From positions 1 through 45,333 of the forward strand of contig JBBIWA010000044.1 of assembly GCA_037439425.1 (NCBI GenBank): DNA of 45,333 bases, given 5' to 3'. This document shows, in pieces, positions 32,870 to 41,332 of the stretch. The first letter of the stretch is position 1; each line of letters begins with the position of its first letter. The notes below the pieces were generated by a model. The model searched no databases, had not been told where the DNA came from, and saw only the letters and a list, made by a program, of their open reading frames with translations. The translations under genes were made by a program, and so were the position numbers. Source of the DNA: JBBIWA01 sp037439425. GTDB lineage: Bacteria; Acidobacteriota; Blastocatellia; RBC074.

Positions 32870-33276
32870 GCAAGCAGCGCGAAAGGTCCCCTTATTTCCT
32901 CACCGAGAAGGCTATGAGCGAAGAGAAAACGATGGATGATTGGCGACGTCGGATTGATGAGATTGATCTAGAGCTGGTGCGCCTCTTCAATGAGCGTTCG
33001 CAATGCGCCATTGAGATCGGGCATATCAAACGTCGATTGGGGTTGGAAATCTACGTTCCGGAGCGCGAAGCGCAGGTGATTGCCAATGTCACTCAGGCTA
33101 ACCGAGGGCCGCTGGATAACGAAGCCATGCGGCGTCTGTTTGAACGCGTCATTGATGAATCGCGCCGCATCGAACGGATTGTGGCCGGCGGGGAAGAAGA
33201 GCGCGCTCAAGAGCCGGAAGGTGGGCCAGAAGGTGGGTTGGAAAGTTCAAGCTATATCGAACAAGGAGGGGAATGA
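32866..33276 (+). CDS. Chorismate mutase, AroQ class
   Basis: This 136-residue all-helical chorismate mutase rearranges chorismate to prephenate, feeding Tyr and Phe synthesis. The first helix MDDWRRRIDEIDLELVRLFN, followed by RSQCAIEIGHIKRR and YVPEREAQVI, matches the AroQ alpha pattern with its active-site Arg and Lys. The region after about residue 110 is an acidic, Gly-rich tail unlike the domain. The ATG at 32866 overlaps the trpA stop. An internal ATG at 32914 (MSEEKTMDDW) would give a tighter start. It is a single-domain enzyme, not fused to DAHP synthase, prephenate dehydratase or dehydrogenase. The next gene, DAHP synthase, could pair with it as a regulatory complex, as happens in some bacteria. 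Confidence 0.93.
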   Translation: MSKQRERSPYFLTEKAMSEEKTMDDWRRRIDEIDLELVRLFNERSQCAIEIGHIKRRLGLEIYVPEREAQVIANVTQANRGPLDNEAMRRLFERVIDESRRIERIVAGGEEERAQEPEGGPEGGLESSSYIEQGGE

Positions 33277-33333
33277 CGAGTTGAGAACGGTCATCAACGG
33301 CCGGAGTTTCTCATTAGTTATTCCGTGAAAGTT

Positions 33334-34344
33334 ATGATTGTCGTTATGGAAGAGAACGCGACCGAAGAACAGATCAGCAAGGTCGTTGATCGGTTGATTC
33401 ATCTTGGCTTTGATATTCACCGCTCGACCGGAGCGCGCTACACCGTTCTGGGAGCCGTCGGTTCGCAGATCGCCGACACGCGCGACTTCGAGTTGATGGA
33501 TGGTGTGCATGAGGTCGTTCGCATCAGCTCGCCATACAAACTAGCAGCGCGCGCTTTCAAACCTGAGGGTACTAAGATCAAGATCAAAGATGTGACCATC
33601 GGCGGCGAAGAGGTCGTGATGATGGCTGGACCGTGCACGATTGAAAGCCGTGAACAAGTTGAAGCCGTGGCCGCAGCTATCGCCAAGAAGGGCGTCAAAG
33701 TGATGCGCGGCGGCGCTTTCAAACCGCGCACCTCGCCTTACAGCTTTCAAGGGTTAGGCGAACCGGGGTTGAAGATGTTGCGGGAAGTGGCTGACCGCTA
33801 CGGTATGCTCACCATCTCCGAGATCATGGAATCGTCGCAAATTCCGCTCTTCATCCGCTACGTCGACATTCTCCAAGTCGGCGCGCGCAACATGCAGAAC
33901 TTCAATTTGCTGAAAGACCTCTCAAAGCTCAACAAACCGGTGCTGCTCAAGCGCGGCCCGGCGGCGACGATAGAAGAGACACTGCTTTCGGCTGAATACC
34001 TGATGTCTGGCGGCAACCACGAAGTGATCATCTGCGAGCGCGGGATCAAGACCTTCGAGACCTACACGCGCAACACGCTGGACATCTCGGCCATCCCGGT
34101 GATCAAGAAACTATCGCACCTGCCCGTGGTCGCTGATCCAAGCCACGGCACGGGCCGTCGCGATAAAGTACCGCCGATGGCGCGCGCGGCGGTAGCGGCT
34201 GGCGCGGACGGTCTCTTGATAGAAGTGCATCACGATCCTGACCGCGCGCTCTGCGATGGCGCGCAATCGCTCTTTCCTGAGCAGTTCGACAAGCTGATGG
34301 ATCAATTGCGCTTGATTGCGCCTGCGGTAGATAGGAAAATGTAA
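33334..34344 (+). CDS. aroF: 3-deoxy-7-phosphoheptulonate (DAHP) synthase, type I beta
   Basis: This enzyme has 336 residues from the ATG at 33334. It condenses phosphoenolpyruvate and erythrose-4-phosphate, the first step of the shikimate pathway. An N-terminal ferredoxin-like regulatory domain (MIVVMEENATEEQISKVVDR) of the Thermotoga type comes before the barrel. The barrel segments AGPCTIESREQ, RGGAFKPRTSPYSFQGLG, QVGARNMQNF, LLKRGPAATIEE, CERGIKTFETYTRNTLDISA and VADPSHGTGRRD supply metal and substrate ligands. The N-terminal domain suggests feedback control by an aromatic amino acid, as in Thermotoga. A GTG at 33325 would add three residues. The location after chorismate mutase and before prephenate dehydrogenase makes this an aromatic-pathway control block. 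Confidence 0.95.
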   Translation: MIVVMEENATEEQISKVVDRLIHLGFDIHRSTGARYTVLGAVGSQIADTRDFELMDGVHEVVRISSPYKLAARAFKPEGTKIKIKDVTIGGEEVVMMAGPCTIESREQVEAVAAAIAKKGVKVMRGGAFKPRTSPYSFQGLGEPGLKMLREVADRYGMLTISEIMESSQIPLFIRYVDILQVGARNMQNFNLLKDLSKLNKPVLLKRGPAATIEETLLSAEYLMSGGNHEVIICERGIKTFETYTRNTLDISAIPVIKKLSHLPVVADPSHGTGRRDKVPPMARAAVAAGADGLLIEVHHDPDRALCDGAQSLFPEQFDKLMDQLRLIAPAVDRKM

Positions 34345-34410
34345 TGCTACTTGAGAAACTGGCACGCTGGTAAGCTGGTCGGCAAAATGGCACCACTCCC
34401 CTGGCTGCAG

Positions 34411-34553
34411 TCTTGTCATGACCCAAATCTCTTCACTGGCGGCGACTAAAAATGCCACGAGCTTGCCTCGTGGTGATTCACGTGGTTGGCTAACGTAGCC
34501 ATCAGCGTGAGATGCCACAAGACTTGTCTTGTGGCATCGGCATACAAAAAACG
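34411..34553. repeat. Dispersed repeat with ATGCCACRAG arms, inverted copy
   Basis: It is the reverse complement of the element at 6604-6803. It includes ATGCCACGAGCTTGCCTCGT, the middle GGCTAACGTAGCCATCAGCG, and the perfect palindrome ATGCCACAAGACTTGTCTTG/TGGCAT. Similarity extends to the flank CCCAAATCTCTTCACTGGCG. It fills most of the 308-bp gap between DAHP synthase and tyrA. The minus-strand open frame across it is a shadow. Confidence 0.75.
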
Positions 34554-34652
34554 GCAGGCAGCGCCTGATGCTCGTTTCGCGAGCTACTGATTCCAGGCAG
34601 TAATTCAAATCACCAGACGCGATGATCCGAGTTAACTTCTGACCTCTGACCG

Positions 34653-35555
34653 ATGTCCGATTTCAAACACATCACCATCGTCGGCTGTGGCCTTGTCGGT
34701 GGCTCGTTTGCGCTGGCGCTCAGGCGCGCGGGCTTTGCCGGGCGGCTCACGGCTTGCGGTGGAGTGCGGGGGCCGCGTCTAGCGGTCGAGCGCGGCATCG
34801 TTGACGCGCTGGAAGGGAGTTTTGAGCGCGGTGAGGTTTGTCAAGCAGACCTGCTCTACCTGGCCGCGCCGATTGGTGGGATTATTGATTTCCTGCGCAC
34901 GCGTGGCAAGCAGCTGAAAGCTGGCGCGCTGGTGACGGATGCGGGAAGCACCAAGGTGGAAATCTGCCGCGCCGCAGGAGAGTTTTTGCCTGAAGGGGTG
35001 AGCTTCATCGGCGGGCATCCGATGGCCGGGAGCGAGCAAACCGGTATCGAGTATGCGCGGGCCGACCTGTTTGATCGCGCCATCTACGCAATAGCCGTAG
35101 AGCAAAGAACTGATGCTTCACAACTGGTCCGCCTGAAATCTCTGGTTGAAGCAATCCAGGCGCGCCCGCTGATCACTGCGCCGGAAGAACACGATGCAGC
35201 AGTGGCGCTTGTCAGCCATCTGCCGCAACTGGTCTCAAGCGCTCTGGCAGCGACGCTGAATGCAGGGCCACAGGTTGAGACGATGAACAAAGAATTGGCA
35301 CGCCGGTTGGCAGCCAGCGGCTGGCGCGATATGACGCGACTGGCTGGCAGTTCGTGGAGCGTGTGGCGCGATATTCTGCTGACCAATCAACCGAACGTAA
35401 CGGCGGCGCTGAGATTGTTGATCGCTCAATTACAAGTGCTGCAAGAAGCACTTGAAGCGCGTGATCTCAATCGGGTGCGCGAGCTGTTCGTTACTGCTCA
35501 TCGGGTGGTGGCAGAGCAGAGGAATCTTCACTATCAAAATTTTGAAAAACTGTGA
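34653..35555 (+). CDS. tyrA: Prephenate dehydrogenase
   Basis: This 300-residue enzyme oxidises and decarboxylates prephenate (or arogenate) to the tyrosine precursor. A Rossmann motif opens the protein (ITIVGCGLVGGSFALALRRA). VTDAGSTKVEICRAAG and FIGGHPMAGSEQTGIEYARA are conserved around the nicotinamide and substrate, and VALVSHLPQLVSSALAAT contributes the catalytic His region. The C-terminal helical dimer domain has SWRDMTRLAGSSWSVWRDIL in its usual form. There is no C-terminal ACT domain, so feedback by Tyr may differ from the long forms. It lies 308 bases after DAHP synthase, separated by a repeat, and ends the plus-strand aromatic cluster. Prephenate dehydratase is not in this window. 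Confidence 0.93.
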   Translation: MSDFKHITIVGCGLVGGSFALALRRAGFAGRLTACGGVRGPRLAVERGIVDALEGSFERGEVCQADLLYLAAPIGGIIDFLRTRGKQLKAGALVTDAGSTKVEICRAAGEFLPEGVSFIGGHPMAGSEQTGIEYARADLFDRAIYAIAVEQRTDASQLVRLKSLVEAIQARPLITAPEEHDAAVALVSHLPQLVSSALAATLNAGPQVETMNKELARRLAASGWRDMTRLAGSSWSVWRDILLTNQPNVTAALRLLIAQLQVLQEALEARDLNRVRELFVTAHRVVAEQRNLHYQNFEKL

Positions 35556-35610
35556 GGCGCGCTCTGGAGGCCTTTTCTTTAACTCTCGATCCCTTCCCAC
35601 CGATCATCTA

Positions 35611-37431
35611 TTACCGGCTGGCTCTCAGCGACATCAGCGTCCGCGTGGCTAGCTTGACGCAGTTGCGCCCGCTGCGTTTGGCGCGATAGAGCGCCATATC
35701 AGCTGCCTTGAGCACTTCTTCCGGACTCTGGCCATTGGTAGGGAACTCGGCGATCCCCACGCTCATGGTAATGCGAACATCTTCATCGTGCAGCGCAAAC
35801 TGCGAGAAGGAGAGCGTCGCCACTGCGCGGCGCAACCGCTCGGCCAGATTCAGCGCCTCCTTAGCCGTGCCGTGCATGACTACGGTGAACTCTTCGCCGC
35901 CGTAGCGCGCCACAAGTTCGCCTTCACGCAATGAGGAGGCAAGGGTAGTGGCGAACTGGCGCAGCACGATGTCGCCTGCTTCGTGGCCATAGCGGTCATT
36001 GAACTGTTTGAAATGATCAATGTCGAGCATCATTACGCTCAATGGCGACTGGTGCCGGCGCGCACTCCCGATCTGTTTGCGCAGGTAGCTGTCGAGGAAG
36101 CGACGATTGTAGACCTGTGTCTGCTCATCCACCAGCGCGCGATTGCGCATCATCTCCATCAGCCGGAGATTATTGATGGTTGGCCCCGCCTGATCCACCA
36201 GGGCTTTGACCAGCCGCTGGCGCTCCTCAGTCCAGTAATTGGTTTGAGGGCTGGCCAGGTGCAGCGCGCCGATGGTCTGTCCCCCAGCCGTGATCGGAAC
36301 GCAGAATGAAGAGCCGCGCCGCTGACCAAAACGACAATCCGCGCAAAGCAGATCATCAGTAACATCCTGTACTACCATCTCGCGCCCGGCTCGCACGACG
36401 CGACAGACTGAGAGATGATGAGGCATAGCAAAACCATCAGCGGCTTCAGCCTGCCCTAGACTCTCATTGTCTTCATCCTCTAGGGGGTGTAAAGCTGCCG
36501 CGACTATCAAGGTGTTATCCTCTGTCTGCAGATCGAGGATCAAAGCCTGCAAGAGATCAAAGGCACTAACCTTTTGCAGCAGTGCGCGATGAATCTCGCC
36601 TTCTGAAATGCTGGTTTGCAACAGGGCATTGAATTCGTGCAATTCATCCAGCTCCCGATTGCGCGCCAGAATCGCCATCTCGCGCTCGGAGATGCGCTCG
36701 GCCATCCGGTTAAAGGCGCGCGCCAGTTGGCCAATCTCATCGCGCCCACGCTCTTCAACGCGGGGCGCCCAATCCCCCATCGTCAGGCGTTCAGCCGCCA
36801 GCATCATCTGGCCGATCGGGTCTACGATGCGGCGCACCAGGCGTTGGCTCCAGACCAAAGCCAGTGCGACGATCAACAGCGATAGGATCGCAACATTGAT
36901 GATCAGTTTGATGCTCTCGCTTTCAGCTTCAATGCGTCGCGCGTGCATCATCTGTGTCTGCGCGCGCACAAGCTCGTCAATCAACCCCCGCATCCCGGCC
37001 AACTGAGTGACTCTGTTTGAGGAGTCATTCAAGGCGCTCGTGTGAGTCTGACTCCACAACCGCTCGAGTTGTTCGAGCCGAGCCATCTGCGCCCTATCTC
37101 CACCTGCCAACTCGCGCAGCTGCATCAACTCCTTTTGCAGCCGATCACGGGTGAGGTAAGCAGACGATGGAGCGGTGGCTGTCCTGGCAGCTTCGTGAGC
37201 CCCTTGCGCGACCATCAGCTCAGTGAGCAGTTTGTCCAGCGACTGGAATCGCTGGAGACTCTCCGTCGCCTCTGCTTGCCATCGCAAGGTTTCGATCAGC
37301 GAGCGCAATTCACTGGCTAGCAGGGCAGAAATCAGCAGCATCGCACTGAGCAACAGCAGGCTACCCAGAGTGAGTTTATTGCGGATACTGAAGACGCGGA
37401 TAGACCACTCCACCTTTCGGTGCATGAGCAC
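35611..37431 (-). CDS. Membrane HAMP-GAF-GGDEF diguanylate cyclase
   Basis: This 606-residue signalling protein would make cyclic di-GMP. The first membrane helix (LTLGSLLLLSAMLLISALLA) and a second (LIINVAILSLLIVALALVW, about 176-194) enclose an alpha-helical sensor region of about 135 residues. A HAMP linker follows (RRIVDPIGQMMLAAERLTMG). A GAF domain at about 265-420 contains LLCADCRFGQRRGSSFCVPI, whose Cys residues could bind a ligand. The catalytic domain has LVDEQTQVYNRRFLD, MMLDIDHFKQFNDRYGHEAG and the active-site ARYGGEEF. The usual RxxD inhibitory site reads REGE, with Glu instead of Asp, so product inhibition may be weaker. No EAL domain is present. The gene converges on tyrA and has no partner on its strand. 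The start at 37431 keeps a basic N-terminus. Confidence 0.93.
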   Translation of the reverse strand: MLMHRKVEWSIRVFSIRNKLTLGSLLLLSAMLLISALLASELRSLIETLRWQAEATESLQRFQSLDKLLTELMVAQGAHEAARTATAPSSAYLTRDRLQKELMQLRELAGGDRAQMARLEQLERLWSQTHTSALNDSSNRVTQLAGMRGLIDELVRAQTQMMHARRIEAESESIKLIINVAILSLLIVALALVWSQRLVRRIVDPIGQMMLAAERLTMGDWAPRVEERGRDEIGQLARAFNRMAERISEREMAILARNRELDELHEFNALLQTSISEGEIHRALLQKVSAFDLLQALILDLQTEDNTLIVAAALHPLEDEDNESLGQAEAADGFAMPHHLSVCRVVRAGREMVVQDVTDDLLCADCRFGQRRGSSFCVPITAGGQTIGALHLASPQTNYWTEERQRLVKALVDQAGPTINNLRLMEMMRNRALVDEQTQVYNRRFLDSYLRKQIGSARRHQSPLSVMMLDIDHFKQFNDRYGHEAGDIVLRQFATTLASSLREGELVARYGGEEFTVVMHGTAKEALNLAERLRRAVATLSFSQFALHDEDVRITMSVGIAEFPTNGQSPEEVLKAADMALYRAKRSGRNCVKLATRTLMSLRASR

Positions 37432-37663
37432 TTACAGTTGGGGCGCAAAATTTCAAAGTTGCAGATCTGGGGTTGAGTCCGGGGAAAGCTCTTGACCCAG
37501 TCTCTTTCAAGCTGTGGACATCACCACTCAGGACTACGCTGAGAGAACAGCTCAATTACTTGTCACAAACGCTTAGGGAAGTATCACGGTCGAGACCTGC
37601 TTGTCAATCTATTTCTCCGATCTCCTCTCGAACTCTGTGACCGTCGGAGATATGAAGCCGATC

Positions 37664-37693
37664 TTGACAGCTGCTGCGCGCGCGGGCTAAGAT
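37664..37693 (+). promoter_or_regulatory. Promoter of tRNA-Ala
   Basis: TTGACA (37664-37669) and TAAGAT (37688-37693) are 18 bases apart, with the tRNA 5' end 15 bases after the -10 box. A GCGCGCGGGC stretch fills the spacer. The -35 is a perfect consensus. Confidence 0.75.
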
Positions 37694-37708
37694 CGCGCTT
37701 CGCAGTGA

Positions 37709-37781
<73 letters not shown>

Positions 37782-38140
37782 CTTGCTTCTCAATCATTGG
37801 CGAACAACAGTTAGGCGGGCGACCCCGCAGCGATTTTGCTGCCCACTTTCAAGACCCTGTTGTTTTCTTCTACTGCAAGCACATAACGTACTATCACCAG
37901 CCTGCAAGAGTGCGCAAACAGCAGGGCGAAAAACTGCTTGCGCGCAAGTAGCAGCATTCGATCACTTGTGCCAGCGATAGCCGGCAATGAGCCTGCTGTC
38001 ACCGGCGGCAGGTAGCTCTGAGAATTGGTCAGGTGGTCTGCTTCCGGCCAGGGAAGCGGGCGGCGGCCTGTAACTATTCAGCCGGAGTTGCGTACTATAG
38101 TCAGTGGATTGCGAGCTGAACTCAGGAGATTATCTGGGGA

Positions 38141-38331
38141 GTCTTTCATGTCGTCACTGACGACGCGGGAGAGATGATGAAAATCCTCACGAGCACCTGC
38201 TTGCGCGCCTGTCTGCGTGCAAGGCACAGGCAGGCAAGCGCGCTTACGAGCGTGCCCGGTTTAAGGTAATGGCTTGCTTAACGAAGGCAGACACGCAAGG
38301 ATGCGTGCCTGCCCAGGATTTTCTGCAGGAG
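38141..38331. repeat. Longest copy of the GCACGCT-family repeat (copy B)
   Basis: It begins GTCTTTCATGTCGTCACTGA with the stem GTCGTC-ACT-GACGAC, then GAGATGATGAAAATCCT, an expanded middle with two nested palindromes (CCTGCTTGCGCGCCTG and CAGGCAGGCAAGCGCG), ATGGCTTGCTTAACGAAG, and finally ACGCAAGGATGCGTGCC and GCCCAGGATTTTC. It lies in the 657-bp gap between the tRNA and the PQQ dehydrogenase. The remaining part (37782-38140) shows nothing that I can assign. Confidence 0.75.
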
Positions 38332-38438
38332 TGGCCCGTGCGAAGACGCTGCGCCTTGGGCGTGTCTCTGGTAGATGGGCAGCTCCCGAATAGCCGATTC
38401 TCACCCTTTAAGGTCGTTGCAAGATATGGAGGAACACC

Positions 38439-40373
38439 ATGCAAGAATTCAGGCGATTGACTGCCTTTCTGGTCTACTTGCTGCTGTTTGGTTTGGGAAC
38501 CATGCCGAATCTGAGGCGAGATGGAATCGAGAAGGGCCAGTGGCCTTATTACGGCGGTGATGCAGCCAGCAGAAAGTATTCGCCGCTGACTCAAATCAAC
38601 AAAGAGAACGTCAGCAAGTTGAAAGTCGCCTGGACATGGGATTCGCCTGATCTCCCGCTCCAACAACAGAATCGGATGCTGAGCACTTTCGGCTTTGCAG
38701 CCACGCCGATTATGATCAACGGGGTGCTCTATATCAGCACCAGTCTCAGCCAGGTCGCAGCGATTGAAGCTCAGACCGGTAAGACCATCTGGGTTTATGA
38801 TCCCGAAAGCTACAAGGCGGGCCGTCCAGCCAATCTGGGCTTTGTCCATCGTGGGGTTGCTTACTGGACAGATGGCCGCCAGGAGCGAATCTTCATCGCC
38901 ACAGGCAGTGCTCACCTGATTGCTATTGATGCCAAGACCGGCAAACCGATTCCGAGCTTCGGTGAAAACGGCCGGGTGGACCTGACCAAAGCCATTCCGC
39001 GCGCTGTTGCTCCCAGTCTCTATTCCGTAACTGCGCCACCGGTGATTTACAGAGATATCGTCATTGTTGGCTCTTCGATCCACGATGGCCCGGTCAATAA
39101 AGAGATGCCGCGCGGCGATGTGCAAGCCTTTGATGCGCGCACCGGGAAACCGTTGTGGATTTTCCACACCGTCCCCCAAGAGGGCGAATTTGGTGTTGAG
39201 AGCTGGGAGAATGAGTCCTGGAAGTATTCCGGTAACACCAACGTCTGGACATTGATGAGCGTGGATGAAGAGCTAGGCTATGTCTATCTACCGATCGGCA
39301 CTCCCACCAACGATTGGTACGGTGGGCATCGGCACGGAGACAATCTCTTTGCGGAAAGCTTGGTCTGCCTTGATGCCCGGACGGGCAAACGCATCTGGCA
39401 TTTTCAGACCGTTCACCACGGATTATGGGATTACGATCTGCCTGCGGCCCCAGTACTGTGTGACATTACGGTAGGTGGCAGGAAGATCAAAGCCGTTGCA
39501 CAGATCACCAAGACCGGATTCACTTTCGTCTTTGATCGCGCCACAGGTAAACCCATCTGGCCGATTGAAGAACGTCCGGTGCCACAATCAACCGTGCCGG
39601 GAGAGAAGACCTCACCGACGCAACCCTTCCCAACCAAGCCCGCACCGTTCGAGACTCAAGGGTCTACCGAAGACAACCTGATTGACTTTACCCCGGAGCT
39701 GAAGCAAGAAGCGCTCCAGATTCTCCAGCAGTACGATCACGGACCGTTGTTCACTCCACCAACTGAGAGGGGCACGATCAATCTGCCCGGCTGGGGCGGC
39801 GGCGGTAACTGGTGGGGTGCAGCGTTCGATCCAGAGACCGGTATCTTATACATCCCTTCTATATCCAGCCCGATTGTAGTCAAGCTGGTTAAGCCTGATC
39901 CGGCGCGCTCAAATTTCCGCTACGTTCGCGGCGGCAACATTATGGGTGGCGAGTTAGCAGGCCCACGCGGATTGCCGCTTTTCAAACCGCCTTACGCGCG
40001 TATTACAGCAATCAATCTGAACACAGGCGATCACGTCTGGATGGTGCCCCACGGTGATGGGCCGCGGCAACAGGTCAATGAGCTGCTGGGAAATGGGAAA
40101 GACGTTGGACCATTGGGTTCGGGCGGCGGCGGCGGTCCGCTGCTGACCAAGACATTGCTCTTTGTGGGCCAAGGTGCGGGTGGTCGCGGCGGCCGTGGCG
40201 GTGGTGGAGCCAATCTGCTGCGCGCTTTTGATAAAGCGACCGGCAAAGTGGTGGCTGAGATTGCACTGCCTGCTCGCCCACATGGCACACCGATGACTTA
40301 TATGGCGGGCGGCAAGCAATACATCGCGCTGACGACGGCTGATGGTCGCCTGATCGCTCTCACTCTACCTTGA
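38439..40373 (+). CDS. PQQ-dependent alcohol/glucose dehydrogenase (membrane-bound quinoprotein type)
   Basis: This 644-residue eight-bladed quinoprotein oxidises a sugar or alcohol in the periplasm with pyrroloquinoline quinone. A hydrophobic N-terminal segment (LTAFLVYLLLFGLGTMP) acts as a signal or anchor. Mature-protein blocks include WPYYGGDAASRKYSPLTQIN, VSKLKVAWTW, DAKTGKPIPSFGENG, GDVQAFDARTGKPLWIFHTV, SGNTNVWTLMSVDEELGYVY, ARTGKRIWHFQTVHHGLWDY and FDRATGKPIWPIEERPVPQS, repeating the tryptophan-docking W motifs. No cytochrome c heme site (CxxCH) is visible. A Gly-rich loop (GAGGRGGRGGGG, about 583-594) interrupts the last blades and is unusual. The ATG at 38439 follows GGAGGAACACC. 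It looks closest to the glucose/quinate-type enzymes. No PQQ-synthesis gene is nearby. Confidence 0.92.
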   Translation: MQEFRRLTAFLVYLLLFGLGTMPNLRRDGIEKGQWPYYGGDAASRKYSPLTQINKENVSKLKVAWTWDSPDLPLQQQNRMLSTFGFAATPIMINGVLYISTSLSQVAAIEAQTGKTIWVYDPESYKAGRPANLGFVHRGVAYWTDGRQERIFIATGSAHLIAIDAKTGKPIPSFGENGRVDLTKAIPRAVAPSLYSVTAPPVIYRDIVIVGSSIHDGPVNKEMPRGDVQAFDARTGKPLWIFHTVPQEGEFGVESWENESWKYSGNTNVWTLMSVDEELGYVYLPIGTPTNDWYGGHRHGDNLFAESLVCLDARTGKRIWHFQTVHHGLWDYDLPAAPVLCDITVGGRKIKAVAQITKTGFTFVFDRATGKPIWPIEERPVPQSTVPGEKTSPTQPFPTKPAPFETQGSTEDNLIDFTPELKQEALQILQQYDHGPLFTPPTERGTINLPGWGGGGNWWGAAFDPETGILYIPSISSPIVVKLVKPDPARSNFRYVRGGNIMGGELAGPRGLPLFKPPYARITAINLNTGDHVWMVPHGDGPRQQVNELLGNGKDVGPLGSGGGGGPLLTKTLLFVGQGAGGRGGRGGGGANLLRAFDKATGKVVAEIALPARPHGTPMTYMAGGKQYIALTTADGRLIALTLP

Positions 40374-40669
40374 ATGATTGGTCGCCCCTCGCAGTCTTGG
40401 GATATACTTTGACCAGGCAATCGAAAACTGAGAGCAAAAAGCCCATATGGGCACTGCATTGCGTCGGACATGGGCTGATCTTGAGGTGCTGCCGGTTCCT
40501 GTTAGGTTGCTGAATTGTTTGCAGGGTATACCATCAGGTGAAGTTGGTTGATACTACTTTGCCAGTTGTCAAATGAGCTACGAAGAGTAGGAAGGACACA
40601 AAGACCACTCTTCCCTTCTTCGTGAGGTTGCGTGCCCTTCGTGGTCCATTTTCCGCAGGAGATGAAATA

Positions 40670-41212
40670 ATGCTGCAACGGTTGTCAATGTTAGTTTCAG
40701 TCTTACTCGCTCTAACAATTCCTGCCTTGGCGCAATTGCCAGCCAGTGCAGTTCAACTCGAGAAGGTCAAAATCCCGGAGGTGCAAAAGTCTGTGGACCT
40801 TTGCCCGGTCTATCTGGAGCCATCGGATCCGAACCTCCCGACCTGGACTTATCAAGGCGTAACTTATCGCGGCAGCAAGCCTGACGCGCAAGAGAAGTTT
40901 TTTAAAGACCCGGACAAGTATGCGGCCGCGGCCGAAAAACAACGCTTCATTAACAACTTCATGCTGGCGATGAGCACCGTCTGGTGTCCTGTGACCGATC
41001 AGATCACGCCCGGCGGCATGCTCCAATGGAAGCGCTTCGGTTTGACGTTTGAAAGCTGCTGCGCCTTCTGCGATGAAAACGCGAAAGAAGAGGACTTCAA
41101 AAATGCATTAGAGCGTCTCAAAGCCCGAGCCGAGGAGACTTACAACTTGATCGGAGCCAAATATACTAAAGGAGCCAGCAGCCCAGTCGAAGGCGCGATC
41201 AAGAAGCCATAG
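40670..41212 (+). CDS. Secreted Cys-rich YHS-like protein
   Basis: This protein has 180 residues from the ATG at 40670, with a signal peptide ending after LALTIPALAQ. The mature part has two related metal-site-like modules: LCPVYLEPSDPNLPTWTYQG followed by YRGSKPDAQEKFFKDPDKYA, and WCPVTDQITPGGMLQWKRFG followed by LTFESCCAFCDENAKEEDF. The pattern of a CPV start, a short strand pair, Cys residues and F..DP.KY recalls YHS domains, which bind copper or other metals. Exact function is unknown. Its position after a PQQ dehydrogenase might mean a metal-delivery or periplasmic electron-transfer role, but that is inference. An in-frame start at 40622 precedes a repeat-like TTCGTGAGGTTGCGTGCCCT, so I favoured the ATG with AGGAGATG upstream. 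Confidence 0.8.
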   Translation: MLQRLSMLVSVLLALTIPALAQLPASAVQLEKVKIPEVQKSVDLCPVYLEPSDPNLPTWTYQGVTYRGSKPDAQEKFFKDPDKYAAAAEKQRFINNFMLAMSTVWCPVTDQITPGGMLQWKRFGLTFESCCAFCDENAKEEDFKNALERLKARAEETYNLIGAKYTKGASSPVEGAIKKP

Positions 41213-41332
41213 CTCAGGGAGATGCTGGCAGCGGAATCAGACCTGCGAGCACTGCTCGCCGGGAGTTTCCGGCTCTGAATGAGCTGCGCCAAGATTATCT
41301 GAGAACAGAGAGGTAGCCAAGCGAAGGCCCCT

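Noticed and set aside
34111..34608. Minus-strand open frame of 165 codons
   Set aside because: It covers the DAHP synthase end in antisense and then a dispersed repeat. Its similarity to a frame near 6757 comes from the repeat.
38244..39179. 311-codon minus-strand open frame
   Set aside because: It runs through copy B of the dispersed repeat and the antisense of the PQQ dehydrogenase, whose plus-strand protein is clearly real.
40440..40476. Hairpin AGCCCAT/ATGGGCT as terminator of the PQQ gene
   Set aside because: The stem is seven pairs with a 23-base loop and no T-run on the plus strand.
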